This document shows, one piece after another, positions 1-9,172 of a stretch of 64,000 nt of DNA. The stretch is taken from assembly GCF_003060885.1 (NCBI RefSeq), contig NZ_QAIG01000005.1, positions 180,011 through 244,010 of the forward strand, written 5' to 3'. Positions within the stretch are counted from its first letter, which is position 1; every line of letters begins with the position of its first letter. The notes under the pieces were generated by a model, which searched no databases, was not told the DNA's origin, and saw only the letters and a program-made list of their open reading frames with translations. The translations under genes and the position numbers were made by a program. The DNA is from Pseudomonas sp. HMWF032. Lineage in GTDB: Bacteria; Pseudomonadota; Gammaproteobacteria; Pseudomonadales; Pseudomonadaceae.

Positions 1-582
1 GTGCAGCGGCTCGCCTTCACTCAGGCGCAGCGGTGCGGCGCTATACACCAGCCAGCGCTGGCCGACCTTGTAGGCTTCCGGCGCGGGCGTCTGGCCGTTT
101 TCGGCGCGACGCAGCATATCCAGCGCCGCAAAGTTCATCGGTGCGTTGCGGCCCATGTCCTGTACCGCCTGGCCGCGAGCATTGAGATGAGCATCAACCA
201 CGTTGTGCCAGTAGGTGAGGTTGCGTTCGGCTGCGCGCACCTGGGTGATGTCCTGGCTTTGCAGGGCTTGCAACAGTTGCGGGTTGCGGGCCGCGGCCTG
301 GGTGTCAGCATTGAGTTGTTGCAAGGCTTTCTGCATGACGGCCGCCTGGCCACCACCCCAGGCCTGGCTGAGTTGTTGCGTCTGCTGCTGATTGGCGCTG
401 TTGAGCGGGCCAAGCCAGAGCAATGCGCCGCCGAGTGCAATACCGATTGCGGCGGCGGCCAACCCAGGCAGCAAGGCACTGAAGTTGGATTTGGCCGCTT
501 TGGGTTCGGCTGGACTGGCGGCCAGCTCGGCGCTCGGGATCGCGGTATCAGCGTCCTTTGCTGTGCGCTTGAAGAGTTTCAT
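1..582 (-). CDS. algC: AlgC-type phosphomannomutase/phosphoglucomutase, N-terminal extension only (runs off the window)
   Basis: Reading from an ATG at 582 towards position 1 gives 194 residues with no stop, so the gene continues outside the window. Residues 1-34 are charged and proline/alanine rich, a hydrophobic membrane segment follows at about 36-57, and the rest is a helical region that looks extracytoplasmic. The catalytic mutase domain is not in view. The name rests on position: algC follows dut and coaBC in Pseudomonas, and several species carry a long membrane-anchored N-terminal extension on AlgC. The complete enzyme interconverts hexose-6- and hexose-1-phosphates for alginate and LPS. 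It starts 83 bp downstream of dut on the same strand. The visible part alone does not prove the function. Confidence 0.7.
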   Translation of the reverse strand, partial: MKLFKRTAKDADTAIPSAELAASPAEPKAAKSNFSALLPGLAAAAIGIALGGALLWLGPLNSANQQQTQQLSQAWGGGQAAVMQKALQQLNADTQAAARNPQLLQALQSQDITQVRAAERNLTYWHNVVDAHLNARGQAVQDMGRNAPMNFAALDMLRRAENGQTPAPEAYKVGQRWLVYSAAPLRLSEGEPLH

Positions 583-665
583 GCAGCGTCTCCTCGCAAT
601 TCATCCTGGACTGGATCGACAGGCCGTTGGTCGCGCCCTGCATTATCAGTAGGCTGTGGGGGTAA

Positions 666-1121
666 TCAGTGACTGCCGGAGTGACCGAAACCGCCTGCGC
701 CACGTTGGGTTTCGTCAAATTGTTCGACCAGTTCGAAATGCGCCTGCACCACCGGTACCAGCACCAGTTGGGCGATACGTTCGCCGATGGCGATGGTGAA
801 TGGCGTCTGGCCACGGTTCCAGCACGACACCATCAATTCGCCCTGGTAGTCCGAGTCAATCAGGCCAACCAGATTGCCGAGCACGATACCGTGCTTATGA
901 CCCAGGCCCGAGCGCGGCAGGATCATTGCGGCCAGGCCAGGGTCGCCGATGTAGATCGACAGACCGGTGGGGATCAGCACGGTTTGTCCAGGTTCCAGCA
1001 CCAGCTCCTGCTTGAGCATGGCGCGCAGGTCGAGGCCGGCGGAGCCCGGTGTGGCGTAGTGCGGCAGCGGAAATTCGGTGCCCAGGCGCGGGTCGAGGAT
1101 CTTGGCTTGTAAGGCGTGCAT
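666..1121 (-). CDS. dut: dUTP diphosphatase
   Basis: This 151-residue protein hydrolyses dUTP to dUMP and pyrophosphate, keeping uracil out of DNA and feeding thymidylate synthesis. All five trimeric dUTPase motifs are visible: [11 protein letters not shown] (24-34), [10 protein letters not shown] (69-78, with the phosphate-binding Ser), GLIDSDYQG with the catalytic Asp (86-94), IGERIAQLV (112-120) and the glycine-rich C-terminal [10 protein letters not shown] (140-149). Length is typical of the bacterial enzyme. It lies 26 bp downstream of coaBC on the same strand and ahead of algC, the usual Pseudomonas order, so the genes are probably co-transcribed. Confidence 0.97.
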   Translation of the reverse strand: MHALQAKILDPRLGTEFPLPHYATPGSAGLDLRAMLKQELVLEPGQTVLIPTGLSIYIGDPGLAAMILPRSGLGHKHGIVLGNLVGLIDSDYQGELMVSCWNRGQTPFTIAIGERIAQLVLVPVVQAHFELVEQFDETQRGAGGFGHSGSH

Positions 1122-1147
1122 ATCAGGCTCTGTTCGGTAAGTGGGCG

Positions 1148-2356
1148 TCAGCAGTTGGTCATGCGTTCGGCGATAAAACTCACCAGCTGGCGGGCAATCT
1201 TGCTTTTGCTGGTCTGGGCGAAGCTGCTCTGCTGGAGTTCACGGTCAATGATGGTGATGGCGTTTTCTTCGCTGTTGAAACCGATGCTGGGGTTGGCCAC
1301 GTCATTGGCGACGATCAGGTCGAGGTTTTTGTCGCGCAGCTTGCGCGAGGCGTACTCCAGCAGGTTCTCGGTTTCGGCGGCAAAACCGACGCTGAACGGG
1401 CGGTCGCTGCGCCCTGCCAACGTGGCGAGAATATCCGGGTTGCGCACCATTTGCAGGAGCAGGCCATCACCACTGGTGGGGTCTTTTTTCAATTTGTGCT
1501 GGGCGACCACTTCTGGGCGGTAATCAGCCACGGCAGCGGCGGCGATCAGCAGATCACAGGGCATCGCAGCTTCGCAGGCGGCGAGCATGTCGCGGGCGCT
1601 GGTGACGTTGATGCGGGTAACGCGCTCGGGGGTGGGCAGGTGTACTGGGCCGCTGATCAGGGTGACTTTAGCGCCGGCCTCGGCTGCCGCTTCGGCGAGG
1701 GCAAAGCCCATCTTGCCGGAGCTGTGGTTGGTGATGTAGCGCACCGGATCAATGTTTTCCTGGGTAGGGCCGGCGGTGATCAGCACATGCTTGCCGGTCA
1801 GCGCCTGGTGCTGGAAGCAGTCGGCGGCGCATTGCACCAGCTGTTCGGCTTCGAGCATGCGGCCTGGGCCGATATCGCCGCAGGCCTGGCTGCCGGCAGC
1901 AGGGCCGAACAAGTGTAGGCCGCGTGCGGTCAGCAGTTGGGCGTTAGCCTGGGTCGCTGGGTCGCGCCACATGGCTTGGTTCATGGCGGGGGCCAGGGCT
2001 ACAGGGGCGTCGGTGGCCAGCACAAGGGTGGTTAGCAGGTCATCAGCGACGCCCTGGGCCAGGCGCGCCATCAGGTCGGCAGTGGCGGGGGCGATCAATA
2101 CCAGATCGGCCCAGCGTGCCAGTTCGATATGGCCCATGGCGGCTTCGGCTTCGGGGTCGAGCAGATCAAGGTGCACCGGATGCCCGGATAGGGCCTGGAG
2201 GGTCAGCGGGGTGATGAATTCACGACCGCCTTTAGTCATGACCACACGCACGTCTGCGTCCTGGTCCTTGAGTCGGCGAATCAGCTCTGCACTCTTATAT
2301 GCGGCAATACCGCCGCCCACGCCAACAATGATGCGTTTCCGATACAGCCGCTGCAT
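1148..2356 (-). CDS. coaBC: Bifunctional phosphopantothenoylcysteine decarboxylase / phosphopantothenate-cysteine ligase
   Basis: This 402-residue cytosolic enzyme carries out two successive steps of coenzyme A synthesis: ligation of cysteine to 4'-phosphopantothenate (CoaB) and FMN-dependent decarboxylation to 4'-phosphopantetheine (CoaC). The N-terminal CoaC half shows the flavoprotein start [18 protein letters not shown], a [19 protein letters not shown] segment with the expected active-site His, and the substrate clamp PAMNQAMW. The C-terminal CoaB half begins at [20 protein letters not shown]. The ATG at 2356 is preferred over a longer reading frame because the flavoprotein fold begins right after it. 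It is followed by dut and is divergent from radC. Confidence 0.97.
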   Translation of the reverse strand: MQRLYRKRIIVGVGGGIAAYKSAELIRRLKDQDADVRVVMTKGGREFITPLTLQALSGHPVHLDLLDPEAEAAMGHIELARWADLVLIAPATADLMARLAQGVADDLLTTLVLATDAPVALAPAMNQAMWRDPATQANAQLLTARGLHLFGPAAGSQACGDIGPGRMLEAEQLVQCAADCFQHQALTGKHVLITAGPTQENIDPVRYITNHSSGKMGFALAEAAAEAGAKVTLISGPVHLPTPERVTRINVTSARDMLAACEAAMPCDLLIAAAAVADYRPEVVAQHKLKKDPTSGDGLLLQMVRNPDILATLAGRSDRPFSVGFAAETENLLEYASRKLRDKNLDLIVANDVANPSIGFNSEENAITIIDRELQQSSFAQTSKSKIARQLVSFIAERMTNC

Positions 2357-2546
2357 AGGCCTGCCTTTTATAGAGATGGATATACACCGCGACGCCGACA
2401 CCTCCCCAGGCCGGTCGCCGCGCAAAAGTTGGGCTACGATAGCACAAGGGTTGTAAGCGAGTAGCGCTGCCAAGTGCTTGTCCGGCTTGGCTTTGCGCTC
2501 GCTGACGTGGCGCTTTGTCGCGCCTTTTAGCACACATGGAGGTGTG

Positions 2547-3221
2547 ATGAGTATTCGTGATTGGCCGGCAGCCGAGCGTCCACGGGAAAAACTCCTCGCT
2601 CAAGGCGCCGGCGCGCTCACCGATGCTGAATTGTTGGCAATTTTCTTGCGCACCGGAGTGGCCGGGCAGAGTGCTGTGGATCTGGCGCGTCACCTGCTGG
2701 GCGACTTCGGCAGCCTGCGTGCTTTGTTACAGGCCGACCTGTCTTCGTTCAGTCAGCGGCTAGGCCTGGGACCCGCCAAATTCGCCCAGTTGCAGGCTGT
2801 GCTGGAGATGGCACGTCGGCACCTGGCCGAACAACTGCGCCGCGATTCCGCGTTAGAAAGCCCGCAGGCTGTGCGTGATTACCTGAAAGCGCTGCTACGG
2901 CATGAGCCACATGAGGTGTTCGGCTGTCTGTTTCTTGATGCCAAGCACCGGGTGCTGGCCTTTGAAGCGCTATTTCATGGCTCCATCGACAGTGCCAGCG
3001 TATACCCCAGGCAGGTAGTCAAGCGCGCCTTGGCGCACAACGCAGCGGCGTTGATCCTGACCCATAACCACCCGTCCGGTGTCGCCGAGCCCAGTCAGGC
3101 GGACCGGGTGTTGACCCGTCGCCTGAAAGAGGCGCTGGAGCTGGTGGATGTGCGTGTACTCGACCACTTTATCGTCGGTGACGGTGAGCCACTGTCGATG
3201 GCCGAGTACGGTTGGCTCTAG
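2547..3221 (+). CDS. radC: RadC/JAMM-domain protein
   Basis: This 224-residue RadC-family protein has an N-terminal helix-hairpin-helix-like region ([27 protein letters not shown]) and a C-terminal JAB1/MPN (JAMM) domain with the metal-binding signature [14 protein letters not shown]. The family was historically linked to DNA repair, but a specific role is not established. The ATG at 2547 has GGAGG-like bases (AtGGAGGTGTG) just upstream. It is divergent from coaBC and convergent with the peptide-binding protein gene. Its stop codon lies inside a long inverted repeat (3218-3271). Confidence 0.95.
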   Translation: MSIRDWPAAERPREKLLAQGAGALTDAELLAIFLRTGVAGQSAVDLARHLLGDFGSLRALLQADLSSFSQRLGLGPAKFAQLQAVLEMARRHLAEQLRRDSALESPQAVRDYLKALLRHEPHEVFGCLFLDAKHRVLAFEALFHGSIDSASVYPRQVVKRALAHNAAALILTHNHPSGVAEPSQADRVLTRRLKEALELVDVRVLDHFIVGDGEPLSMAEYGWL

Positions 3222-3271
3222 GGGCTGTTACCGTTTTGTTCGCGGTCGCGCCGAACGGCAGCAGCCCCTAG
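3218..3271. terminator. Long inverted repeat between convergent genes, containing both stop codons
   Basis: The 10-bp arms CTAGGGGCTG (3218-3227) and CAGCCCCTAG (3262-3271) are perfect complements, with a second inner stem CCGTT/AACGG. The radC stop (3219-3221) is in one arm and the stop of the opposing gene (3268-3270) in the other. There is no clear T-tract, so it may be a bidirectional transcript-end hairpin rather than a classical intrinsic terminator. Confidence 0.6.
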
Positions 3272-4857
3272 GGCTTCAGGCGTACCTTGGCAAAGTACTG
3301 GCGACCGAATGGGCTGACCTGATAACCCTCGACCTGCTTGCGCGTCAGCGCGTAAGCCGTCGGGTGAGCGAGTGGTAGCCAGAGTGCCTGCTGCTGGATG
3401 ATCCGTTGCGCCTCCTTATAAATCTGGCTGCGCTGCGTCTGGTCGCTGGTGATTTTGCCGTCAGCGATCAGCTTGTCCAGCTGTGGGTCGCAATAGCGGG
3501 CGAAGTTCAGCCCGGATTCAAGCGAGGCGCAGGCAAACTGCGGCGTGAGGAAGTTGTCCGGATCGCCGTTGTCACCGGCCCAGCCCATAAACAGCAGGTC
3601 ATGTTCGCCGGTCTTGGCGCGGCGAATCAGCTCGCCCCATTCAATGACGCGAATTTCCGCTTTGATGCCGACCTTGGCAAGGTCAGCTTGTAGCAGTTGC
3701 GCACCCAGGCTCGGGTTGGGGTTGAGCACGCTGCCAGTGGGGCGGGTCCAGATGGTGGTGCTGAAGCCATCGGCCAGGCCGGCCTGCTTGAGCAGGTCGC
3801 GGGCTTTTTGCGGATCATGCGGGTAGCCAGGTAACTCGCTGGCGTAGCTCCAGGTATTGGGCGGGTAGGGGCCGTTAGCTGCTTCGGCACTGTTCTCGAA
3901 TACCGCCTTGAGGTAGCTGGTTTTGTCGAAGGCCAGGTTGATTGCCTGGCGCACGGCGGGTTGGTCCAGCGGCGGGTGCTGACTGTTGATACCGACGAAG
4001 GCAGTCATAAAGGCTGCGGTATGTGCGCTCTGCAGATTGTTATCACCGCTGATTGCCTGAATATCCTGCGGTTTTGGTGACAGGGCGATATGGCATTCGC
4101 CGCGGCGAAGTTTCTGCAGGCGCACGTTGGCGTCGGGGGTGATGGCGAACACCAGATTGTCTACCGCAGGTTTGCCCGCGAAGTAACTCGGGTTGGCGCT
4201 GTAACGTACGCTGGCATCCTTCTGAAAGCGCTTGAAGACAAATGGCCCGCTGCCAATCGGCTGGCTGTTGAGCGCTTCCGGGGTGCCGGCCGCCAGCAGT
4301 TGCGCGGCGTATTCGGCGGAATAAATAGAGGCGAAGCCCATGCTCAGGGTGGCCAGGAAGGTCGCGTCCGGGCGGTTAAGGTTAAAGCGCAGGCTGTGTT
4401 CGCCAGTTTTGTCGATGGATTTGATCAGGCTTGGCAGCTGCATCGACTGCGCATGAGGGTAGCCGCTGGGCGCAACCTTGTGCCACGGATGGGCCGGGTC
4501 GAGCATGCGTTGAAAGCTGAACAGCACGTCGTCGGCATTCAATAGGCGGCTGGGGTTGAAATAGTCAGTGTGGTGAAACTGTACGTCCGGGCGCAGGGTG
4601 AAACTGTAGCTCAGGCCATTCGCGCTGACCTCCCAGGCCTGCGCCAGGCTCGGCTGCAATGTGCCGCTGGCGGCATCGAAATCCACCAGGCGGTTCATCA
4701 GCACGTCAGCCGAGGCGTTGGTGGTGGTCAGCGAATTGTACTGCACCACGTCGAAACCATCCGGGCTGGCCTCCGTGCAGACGCTGAGCGTGTTGGCCTG
4801 GGCCAGGATAGGAGCCAGTAGCGGGGCGAGCAGCAGCGGTAGGGTGGCAAGACGCAT
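3268..4857 (-). CDS. Periplasmic peptide-binding protein of an ABC transporter (DppA-like)
   Basis: This 529-residue protein of the SBP_bac_5 (DppA/OppA) family has a signal peptide (hydrophobic residues 4-20 ending in LAQA) followed by the mature start NTLSVCTEASPDGFDVVQYN. The family binds di- or oligopeptides in the periplasm and delivers them to an inner-membrane ABC permease. No permease or ATPase gene is adjacent, so it is an orphan binding protein. By position it corresponds to the gene I remember as PA5317 (dppA5) in P. aeruginosa. The exact ligand cannot be read from the sequence. Confidence 0.93.
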   Translation of the reverse strand: MRLATLPLLLAPLLAPILAQANTLSVCTEASPDGFDVVQYNSLTTTNASADVLMNRLVDFDAASGTLQPSLAQAWEVSANGLSYSFTLRPDVQFHHTDYFNPSRLLNADDVLFSFQRMLDPAHPWHKVAPSGYPHAQSMQLPSLIKSIDKTGEHSLRFNLNRPDATFLATLSMGFASIYSAEYAAQLLAAGTPEALNSQPIGSGPFVFKRFQKDASVRYSANPSYFAGKPAVDNLVFAITPDANVRLQKLRRGECHIALSPKPQDIQAISGDNNLQSAHTAAFMTAFVGINSQHPPLDQPAVRQAINLAFDKTSYLKAVFENSAEAANGPYPPNTWSYASELPGYPHDPQKARDLLKQAGLADGFSTTIWTRPTGSVLNPNPSLGAQLLQADLAKVGIKAEIRVIEWGELIRRAKTGEHDLLFMGWAGDNGDPDNFLTPQFACASLESGLNFARYCDPQLDKLIADGKITSDQTQRSQIYKEAQRIIQQQALWLPLAHPTAYALTRKQVEGYQVSPFGRQYFAKVRLKP

Positions 4858-5206
4858 GGCAAACTCCTGACAAGGTAGGCGCGCGGGCGAAGGTCATACC
4901 CTAGGTCATTATCCGGCGGCAGGGCAATCAGTCTTGGCGACGAGCGGTCGATCTGCGTTATGGCCGCTGCCGGCTGGGCCTGGGTGCTGGAATTGCGAGT
5001 TGGTCTTTGCCGGGTAAAGTGCGTTTAACCTTGTTGCGCTGGGGGCTTTCTGGTATAAAGCAGCGCTCTTTTGTAGGGGCCCGGTTCTTGCGCTTTCAGG
5101 TACGGCCGGTAAGACCCTCGAGATACGCGGCGCTGAGCGCCAATGACATTGAGTTTAAGCGGCCAACCCATGCCGGGTTGGGCATGTGGTTTTAGAGGGC
5201 TGAGGC
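4858..5206. other. Intergenic region with the rpmB leader
   Basis: No gene is seen in this 349-bp divergent region. The first 150 bp are the upstream region of the peptide-binding protein. The second half holds the rpmB promoter (5031-5059) and an approximately 140-nt 5' leader with a small hairpin CCAACCC/GGGTTGG (5163-5181) shortly before the L28 start. No known riboswitch or r-protein leader fold was recognised. Confidence 0.5.
5031..5059 (+). promoter_or_regulatory. Probable sigma-70 promoter of rpmB-rpmG
   Basis: A TTGTTG -35 element (5031-5036) and a TATAAA -10 element (5054-5059) are separated by 17 bp, with TGG just before the -10. Transcription would start near 5066, about 140 nt upstream of rpmB. 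Prediction by eye only. Confidence 0.6.
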
Positions 5207-5443
5207 ATGTCGAGAGTCTGTCAAGTTACCGGTAAGGGTCCGGTAACCGGGAATAACATTTCCCACGCAAACAACAAAACCCGTCGTCGTTTCCTGCCGA
5301 ACCTGCAGCATCATCGCTTCTGGGTCGAGTCTGAGAACCGTTTCGTGCGTCTGCGCGTTTCTGCCAAAGGCATGCGTTGCATCGACAAGCGTGGTATTGA
5401 CGTGGTTCTGTCCGAGCTGCGCGCTCGCGGCGAAAAGGTTTAA
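5207..5443 (+). CDS. rpmB: 50S ribosomal protein L28
   Basis: This 78-residue basic protein begins [17 protein letters not shown] and has the conserved L28 segments [18 protein letters not shown] and [16 protein letters not shown]. It is a large-subunit ribosomal protein at the usual bacterial length. It has its own promoter upstream and is followed after 10 bp by rpmG, so the two form the standard L28-L33 operon. Confidence 0.98.
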   Translation: MSRVCQVTGKGPVTGNNISHANNKTRRRFLPNLQHHRFWVESENRFVRLRVSAKGMRCIDKRGIDVVLSELRARGEKV

Positions 5444-5453
5444 GGAGAAAGTC

Positions 5454-5609
5454 ATGCGTGAATTGATCCGTTTGATCTCGAGTGCCGGTACTGGTCACTT
5501 CTACACTACCGACAAAAACAAGCGCACCACTCCGGACAAAATCGAAATCAAAAAATTCGATCCGGTTGTGCGTAAGCACGTGATCTACAAGGAAGGCAAG
5601 ATCAAGTAA
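5454..5609 (+). CDS. rpmG: 50S ribosomal protein L33
   Basis: This 51-residue large-subunit protein begins [20 protein letters not shown] and ends in [12 protein letters not shown]. It lacks the zinc-binding cysteines found in the C+ form of L33, so this is the zinc-independent form. The ATG at 5454 is chosen because AAGGAG lies at 5442-5447 with correct spacing. An intrinsic terminator follows. Confidence 0.98.
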   Translation: MRELIRLISSAGTGHFYTTDKNKRTTPDKIEIKKFDPVVRKHVIYKEGKIK

Positions 5610-5628
5610 TTGATCTGGCTCCTTGCCG

Positions 5629-5657
5629 AAAAAGCCCGCCACTATGGCGGGCTTTTT
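5629..5657 (+). terminator. Intrinsic terminator of rpmB-rpmG
   Basis: The stem AAAAAGCCCGCC / GGCGGGCTTTTT with a 5-nt loop (ACTAT) lies 20 bp after the rpmG stop. The A-run and T-run make it usable from either strand. Confidence 0.9.
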
Positions 5658-5713
5658 CTTGCCTGAAATTCAGTCCAGATAGGGCTTGCCGCTGGTTGCT
5701 GGAAGTCCCGGGC

Positions 5714-5738
5714 AATAAAAAGCCCGCGCAAGGCGGGC
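5714..5738 (-). terminator. Intrinsic terminator of the cupin gene
   Basis: Read on the minus strand, GCCCGC-CTTG-CGCGGGC is followed by TTTTTATT, just downstream of the cupin stop at 5762. It is paired back to back with the rpmG terminator. Confidence 0.75.
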
Positions 5739-5761
5739 AAAGGGTGACGCATGAATAGCGA

Positions 5762-6127
5762 TCAGTTGCTGGCTTGCTCGAAGATCACATAGACCTTGCG
5801 GCACGGCTCCAGCACTTCCCAGGTGCCGGAGAAACCTGCCGGGATCACGAAACGGTCGCCGGCGCACAGGGTCTTGGCGTTGCCGTCTTTGTCGCGCAGG
5901 ACTGATACGCCCTGCAGAATTTCGCAGTACTCGTGTTCGGTATAGTTGATGGTCCAGTGGCCGATGTCGCCCTCCCATATCCCCGCATTGAACTGCCCGC
6001 AGGGGCTGCCGTAGTGGTTGCGCACACTTTGCTCGGGGTCACCCTTGAGGACTTTTTCCGCCGCTGGGCGATAGTGCTCCGGGGGGGTGGTGGCGGTGGC
6101 GAAGTCGACGATCTGTTCGATGTTCAT
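5762..6127 (-). CDS. Cupin (DUF861-type) protein
   Basis: This 121-residue single-domain cupin has the pattern GHWTINYTEHEYCEILQGV...GDRFVIPAGFSGTWEVLEPCRKVYVIFE. It resembles the Cupin_3 (DUF861) family, which includes small cytosolic enzymes and binding proteins of unsettled function. The ATG at 6127 starts just before MNIEQIVDFATATTPPEHYR; longer frames upstream have no family similarity. It is divergent from the kauB-like gene, with a shared 250-bp promoter region, which suggests but does not prove a link to amine catabolism. An intrinsic terminator follows at 5714-5738. Confidence 0.8.
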   Translation of the reverse strand: MNIEQIVDFATATTPPEHYRPAAEKVLKGDPEQSVRNHYGSPCGQFNAGIWEGDIGHWTINYTEHEYCEILQGVSVLRDKDGNAKTLCAGDRFVIPAGFSGTWEVLEPCRKVYVIFEQASN

Positions 6128-6377
6128 AAGCAGGTCCGGTTGGGAGTGTGCGCCTGTCTGGCCAGGCTTGTTGTCGGTTAGGGTGGATGTTTTTGGCAGT
6201 CTATGTTTAATAAAGCACACATAACAAGGCGAGTTTGCCAGTTTTTGTAAAAAATATTGGAAGTGTGCAGGCCTCTGGTTTAGTGTTGCCGGCAGGATTG
6301 GGCCGTAAGGTCCATGCAGAATAATTGACAGCGCAGCGGCCACTTGCGGCGCTTTACTAGCGATAGAGGATGTAGCA

Positions 6378-7871
6378 ATGACTAGCCTGACTCGTGCCGA
6401 CTGGGAGCAGCGTGCCAAAGACCTGAAGATCGAAGGCCGCGCCTTTGTCCATGGCGAGTACCGTGCCGCTGTCTCCGGTGCCACCTTCGAGTGCATCAGC
6501 CCGGTCGATGGTCGCCTGCTCGGCTTGGTGGCCAGCTGTGATCTGGCCGATGCCGAGTTGGCGGTTGCGGATGCCCGCGCCACCTTCGAGTCTGGCGTTT
6601 GGTCGCGCATGGCCCCGGCGCAGCGCAAGCGCATCATGATCCGTTTTGCTGACCTGATGGATCAGCACGCCGAAGAGCTGGCCCTGCTGGAAACCCTCGA
6701 CATGGGTAAGCCGATCAGCGATGCCCTGGGTGTCGATGTGCCGGGTGCTTCGCGGGCAATTCGCTGGAGTGGCGAGGCGGTCGATAAGATTTATGACGAA
6801 GTGGCGGCGACGCCACATGACGAACTGGGCCTGGTGACCCGTGAGCCGGTCGGCGTGGTGGCGGCCATCGTGCCGTGGAACTTCCCGATGATCATGACCG
6901 CCTGGAAGCTTGGCCCGGCGCTGGCCACCGGCAACTCGGTAATCGTCAAACCGTCCGAGAAATCCCCGTTGACCGCCCTGCGCATGGCGCAACTGGCTCT
7001 GGATGCCGGTATTCCGGCCGGTGTGCTCAACGTGCTGCCAGGCTATGGCCATACCGTGGGCAAGGCGCTGGCGCTGCATATGGATGTCGACACCCTGGTG
7101 TTCACCGGGTCGACCAAGATCGCCAAGCAACTGATGATCTACGCCGGTGAATCGAACATGAAGCGCGTCTGGCTGGAAGCCGGTGGCAAGAGCGCCAATA
7201 TCGTCTTCGCTGATGCGCCGGACCTCAAAGCCGCCGCCGAGGCCGCTGCCGCGGCGATCTGTTTCAACCAAGGCGAGATGTGCACCGCGGGCTCGCGCTT
7301 GCTGGTGGAGCGTTCGATCAAGGACACCTTCATGCCCATGGTGCTGGAAGCCATGCAGGGCTGGAAAGCCGGCTACGCGCTGGATCCGGACAGCAAGGTG
7401 GGCGCGCTGGTTGATGCGGGCCATCTGAATGCAGTGCTCGGCTACATCGACGCTGGCCACAAGGATCAGGCCAAGCTGCTGTGCGGTGGCAAGCGCGCTT
7501 TGGAGGAAACGGGCGGCCAGTATGTGGAGCCGACCATCTTTGATGACGCGAACAACAGCATGCGCATCGCCCAGGAAGAAATCTTCGGCCCGGTGCTGAC
7601 GGTGATTCCGTTCGACAGCACCGAAGAAGCCATCGCGATTGCCAACGACAGCATCTATGGCTTGGCGGCTGCCATCTGGACCAGCAACCTGTCCAAGGCG
7701 CACCTGGCCGCCAAGGCGCTGCGTGTTGGCAGCATGTGGGTCAACCAGTATGACGGTGGCGACATGACCGCGCCGTTTGGTGGCTTCAAGCAGTCGGGCA
7801 ATGGCCGCGACAAGTCGCTGCATGCCTTCGACAAGTACACCGAGATCAAGGCGACCTGGATCAAGCTTTAA
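6378..7871 (+). CDS. kauB: NAD(P)-dependent aldehyde dehydrogenase, gamma-glutamyl-aminobutyraldehyde/ketoacid-type (KauB/PuuC-like)
   Basis: This 497-residue enzyme has the full aldehyde dehydrogenase fold: NAD-binding WNFP region (168-171), the general base Glu in WLEAGGKS (E267) and the nucleophile Cys in NQGEMCTAGSR (C302). It closely resembles the KauB/PuuC group, which oxidises gamma-glutamyl-aminobutyraldehyde and 4-guanidinobutyraldehyde-type aldehydes in polyamine and arginine catabolism. GAGG in gatagaGGATG precedes the ATG at 6378. In P. aeruginosa kauB is a target of PauR, and a PauR-like gene lies 9 kb away here. In PAO1, as I recall, the neighbour is a GabT aminotransferase; here a cupin gene occupies the divergent position. 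Confidence 0.9.
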   Translation: MTSLTRADWEQRAKDLKIEGRAFVHGEYRAAVSGATFECISPVDGRLLGLVASCDLADAELAVADARATFESGVWSRMAPAQRKRIMIRFADLMDQHAEELALLETLDMGKPISDALGVDVPGASRAIRWSGEAVDKIYDEVAATPHDELGLVTREPVGVVAAIVPWNFPMIMTAWKLGPALATGNSVIVKPSEKSPLTALRMAQLALDAGIPAGVLNVLPGYGHTVGKALALHMDVDTLVFTGSTKIAKQLMIYAGESNMKRVWLEAGGKSANIVFADAPDLKAAAEAAAAAICFNQGEMCTAGSRLLVERSIKDTFMPMVLEAMQGWKAGYALDPDSKVGALVDAGHLNAVLGYIDAGHKDQAKLLCGGKRALEETGGQYVEPTIFDDANNSMRIAQEEIFGPVLTVIPFDSTEEAIAIANDSIYGLAAAIWTSNLSKAHLAAKALRVGSMWVNQYDGGDMTAPFGGFKQSGNGRDKSLHAFDKYTEIKATWIKL

Positions 7872-8023
7872 AGACGCCGGGTCGACCTCCGGGCCAGTCC
7901 AGTAGCGTTTGATTGGCGGGTTAGGGCTGCGCTAAGCCCATTGGCGGCCGGGTTCCTATGGAGCCCGGCCGTTTTGCATCTGCGTGGCGGGCGTTGAGCC
8001 GGTCAGGCTGCTGAGTGAGAAGA

Positions 8024-9172
8024 ATGAACTGGATGACCTATTTCGCCGTCAGTGCGGCGGTGGTGATTGTCGGCTTGGCACTGGGGGTGACGCTGCCGCT
8101 GGTGTCGTTTCGCCTTGAGTCCTGGGGCTACGGTTCGTTTGCCATCGGCGTGATGGCGGCCATGCCGGCCATCGGCGTGTTGCTTGGGGCGCGCATCACC
8201 GGGCATCTGGCCGGCTGGTTTGGCACGCCGCAGACCTTGCGCCTGTGCTTATTGGCCAGCGCCGCCTCGGTGGCGCTGCTCAGTGTTATGCCCAGCTATC
8301 CACTGTGGTTGTTGCTGCGTCTACTGATCGGGATTTCCCTGACCGTGGTGTTTGTGCTCGGCGAAAGCTGGATCAACCAGTTGGTTGAGGACCGTCTGCG
8401 CGGCCGTCTGGTGGCCTTGTATGGCACCGGGTTTGCGCTCAGCCAGTTAAGCGGACCGTTGTTGTTGACGGTGTTGGGCACCGACAGCGATCGCGGTTTT
8501 TGGTTGTCGGCGGCGTTGCTGGTCGCAGGCAGCGTGTTGCTGCTGGGGCGTGGCGGTGCACCCAAGGTGGATGCGCACAGCGCTTCGGGGCGTGGCATTG
8601 TCGAGTTTTGCCGCACGTCACCGGCAATTGCCTGGGCGGTGGTGCTGTTTGCTGCCTTTGAGGCCATGGTGCTGACCTTGCTGCCGGTGTACCTGGTGCG
8701 CGAAGGTTTTGTGCAGCAGATGGCGCTGATCATGGTCAGCGTGGTGGTGATCGGTGATGCGGCGCTGCAATTGCCGATCGGCTGGTTGGCCGATCGTGTA
8801 CCGCGACAGACGTTGTTCCGCTGTTGCGGCGTGGTGCTGTTGCTGTCGAGTCTGAGCATCCCGTCATTGCTGCACACGCCGCTGATCTGGGTCGTGCTGG
8901 TGCTGTTTGGTGCCAGCGCGGGCGGCCTCTACACCCTGTCGCTGATTCTGGTCGGGCAGCGCTATCGTGACGATGCGCTGGTGCGCGCCAACTCGCATAT
9001 CGCCCTGCTCTGGGGGGCGGGTTGTCTGCTCGGGCCGTTGTCGACGGGGGCTGCCAGTCAGTGGGTCAGCGGCCACGCCCTGCCGATGTTGATGGCGGTG
9101 GGCGCGGCGCTGTTTGTCTGGCTGGCGTTTCAGCGGGGTGCATTCAGCGAGGTGGCGGCCATCAAGGCGTGA
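8024..9172 (+). CDS. MFS transporter (YcaD/DHA-like)
   Basis: This is an integral inner-membrane protein of about 382 residues with around 12 hydrophobic segments; the first covers residues 4-25. The MFS motif A-like loop appears as GWLADRVPRQT in the second half, and GARITGHLAGWFG is the matching loop in the first half. The substrate is unknown; the family includes small-solute and drug exporters. ATG 8024 is taken, though a GTG at 8015 in the same frame is possible. It follows the kauB-like gene by about 150 bp on the same strand. Its 3' end overlaps the 3' end of the convergent MocR gene by 11 bp. Confidence 0.85.
   Translation: MNWMTYFAVSAAVVIVGLALGVTLPLVSFRLESWGYGSFAIGVMAAMPAIGVLLGARITGHLAGWFGTPQTLRLCLLASAASVALLSVMPSYPLWLLLRLLIGISLTVVFVLGESWINQLVEDRLRGRLVALYGTGFALSQLSGPLLLTVLGTDSDRGFWLSAALLVAGSVLLLGRGGAPKVDAHSASGRGIVEFCRTSPAIAWAVVLFAAFEAMVLTLLPVYLVREGFVQQMALIMVSVVVIGDAALQLPIGWLADRVPRQTLFRCCGVVLLLSSLSIPSLLHTPLIWVVLVLFGASAGGLYTLSLILVGQRYRDDALVRANSHIALLWGAGCLLGPLSTGAASQWVSGHALPMLMAVGAALFVWLAFQRGAFSEVAAIKA

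Noticed and set aside
6357..7823. A 488-codon frame opposite the kauB-like gene
   Set aside because: It overlaps an aldehyde dehydrogenase with intact catalytic residues.
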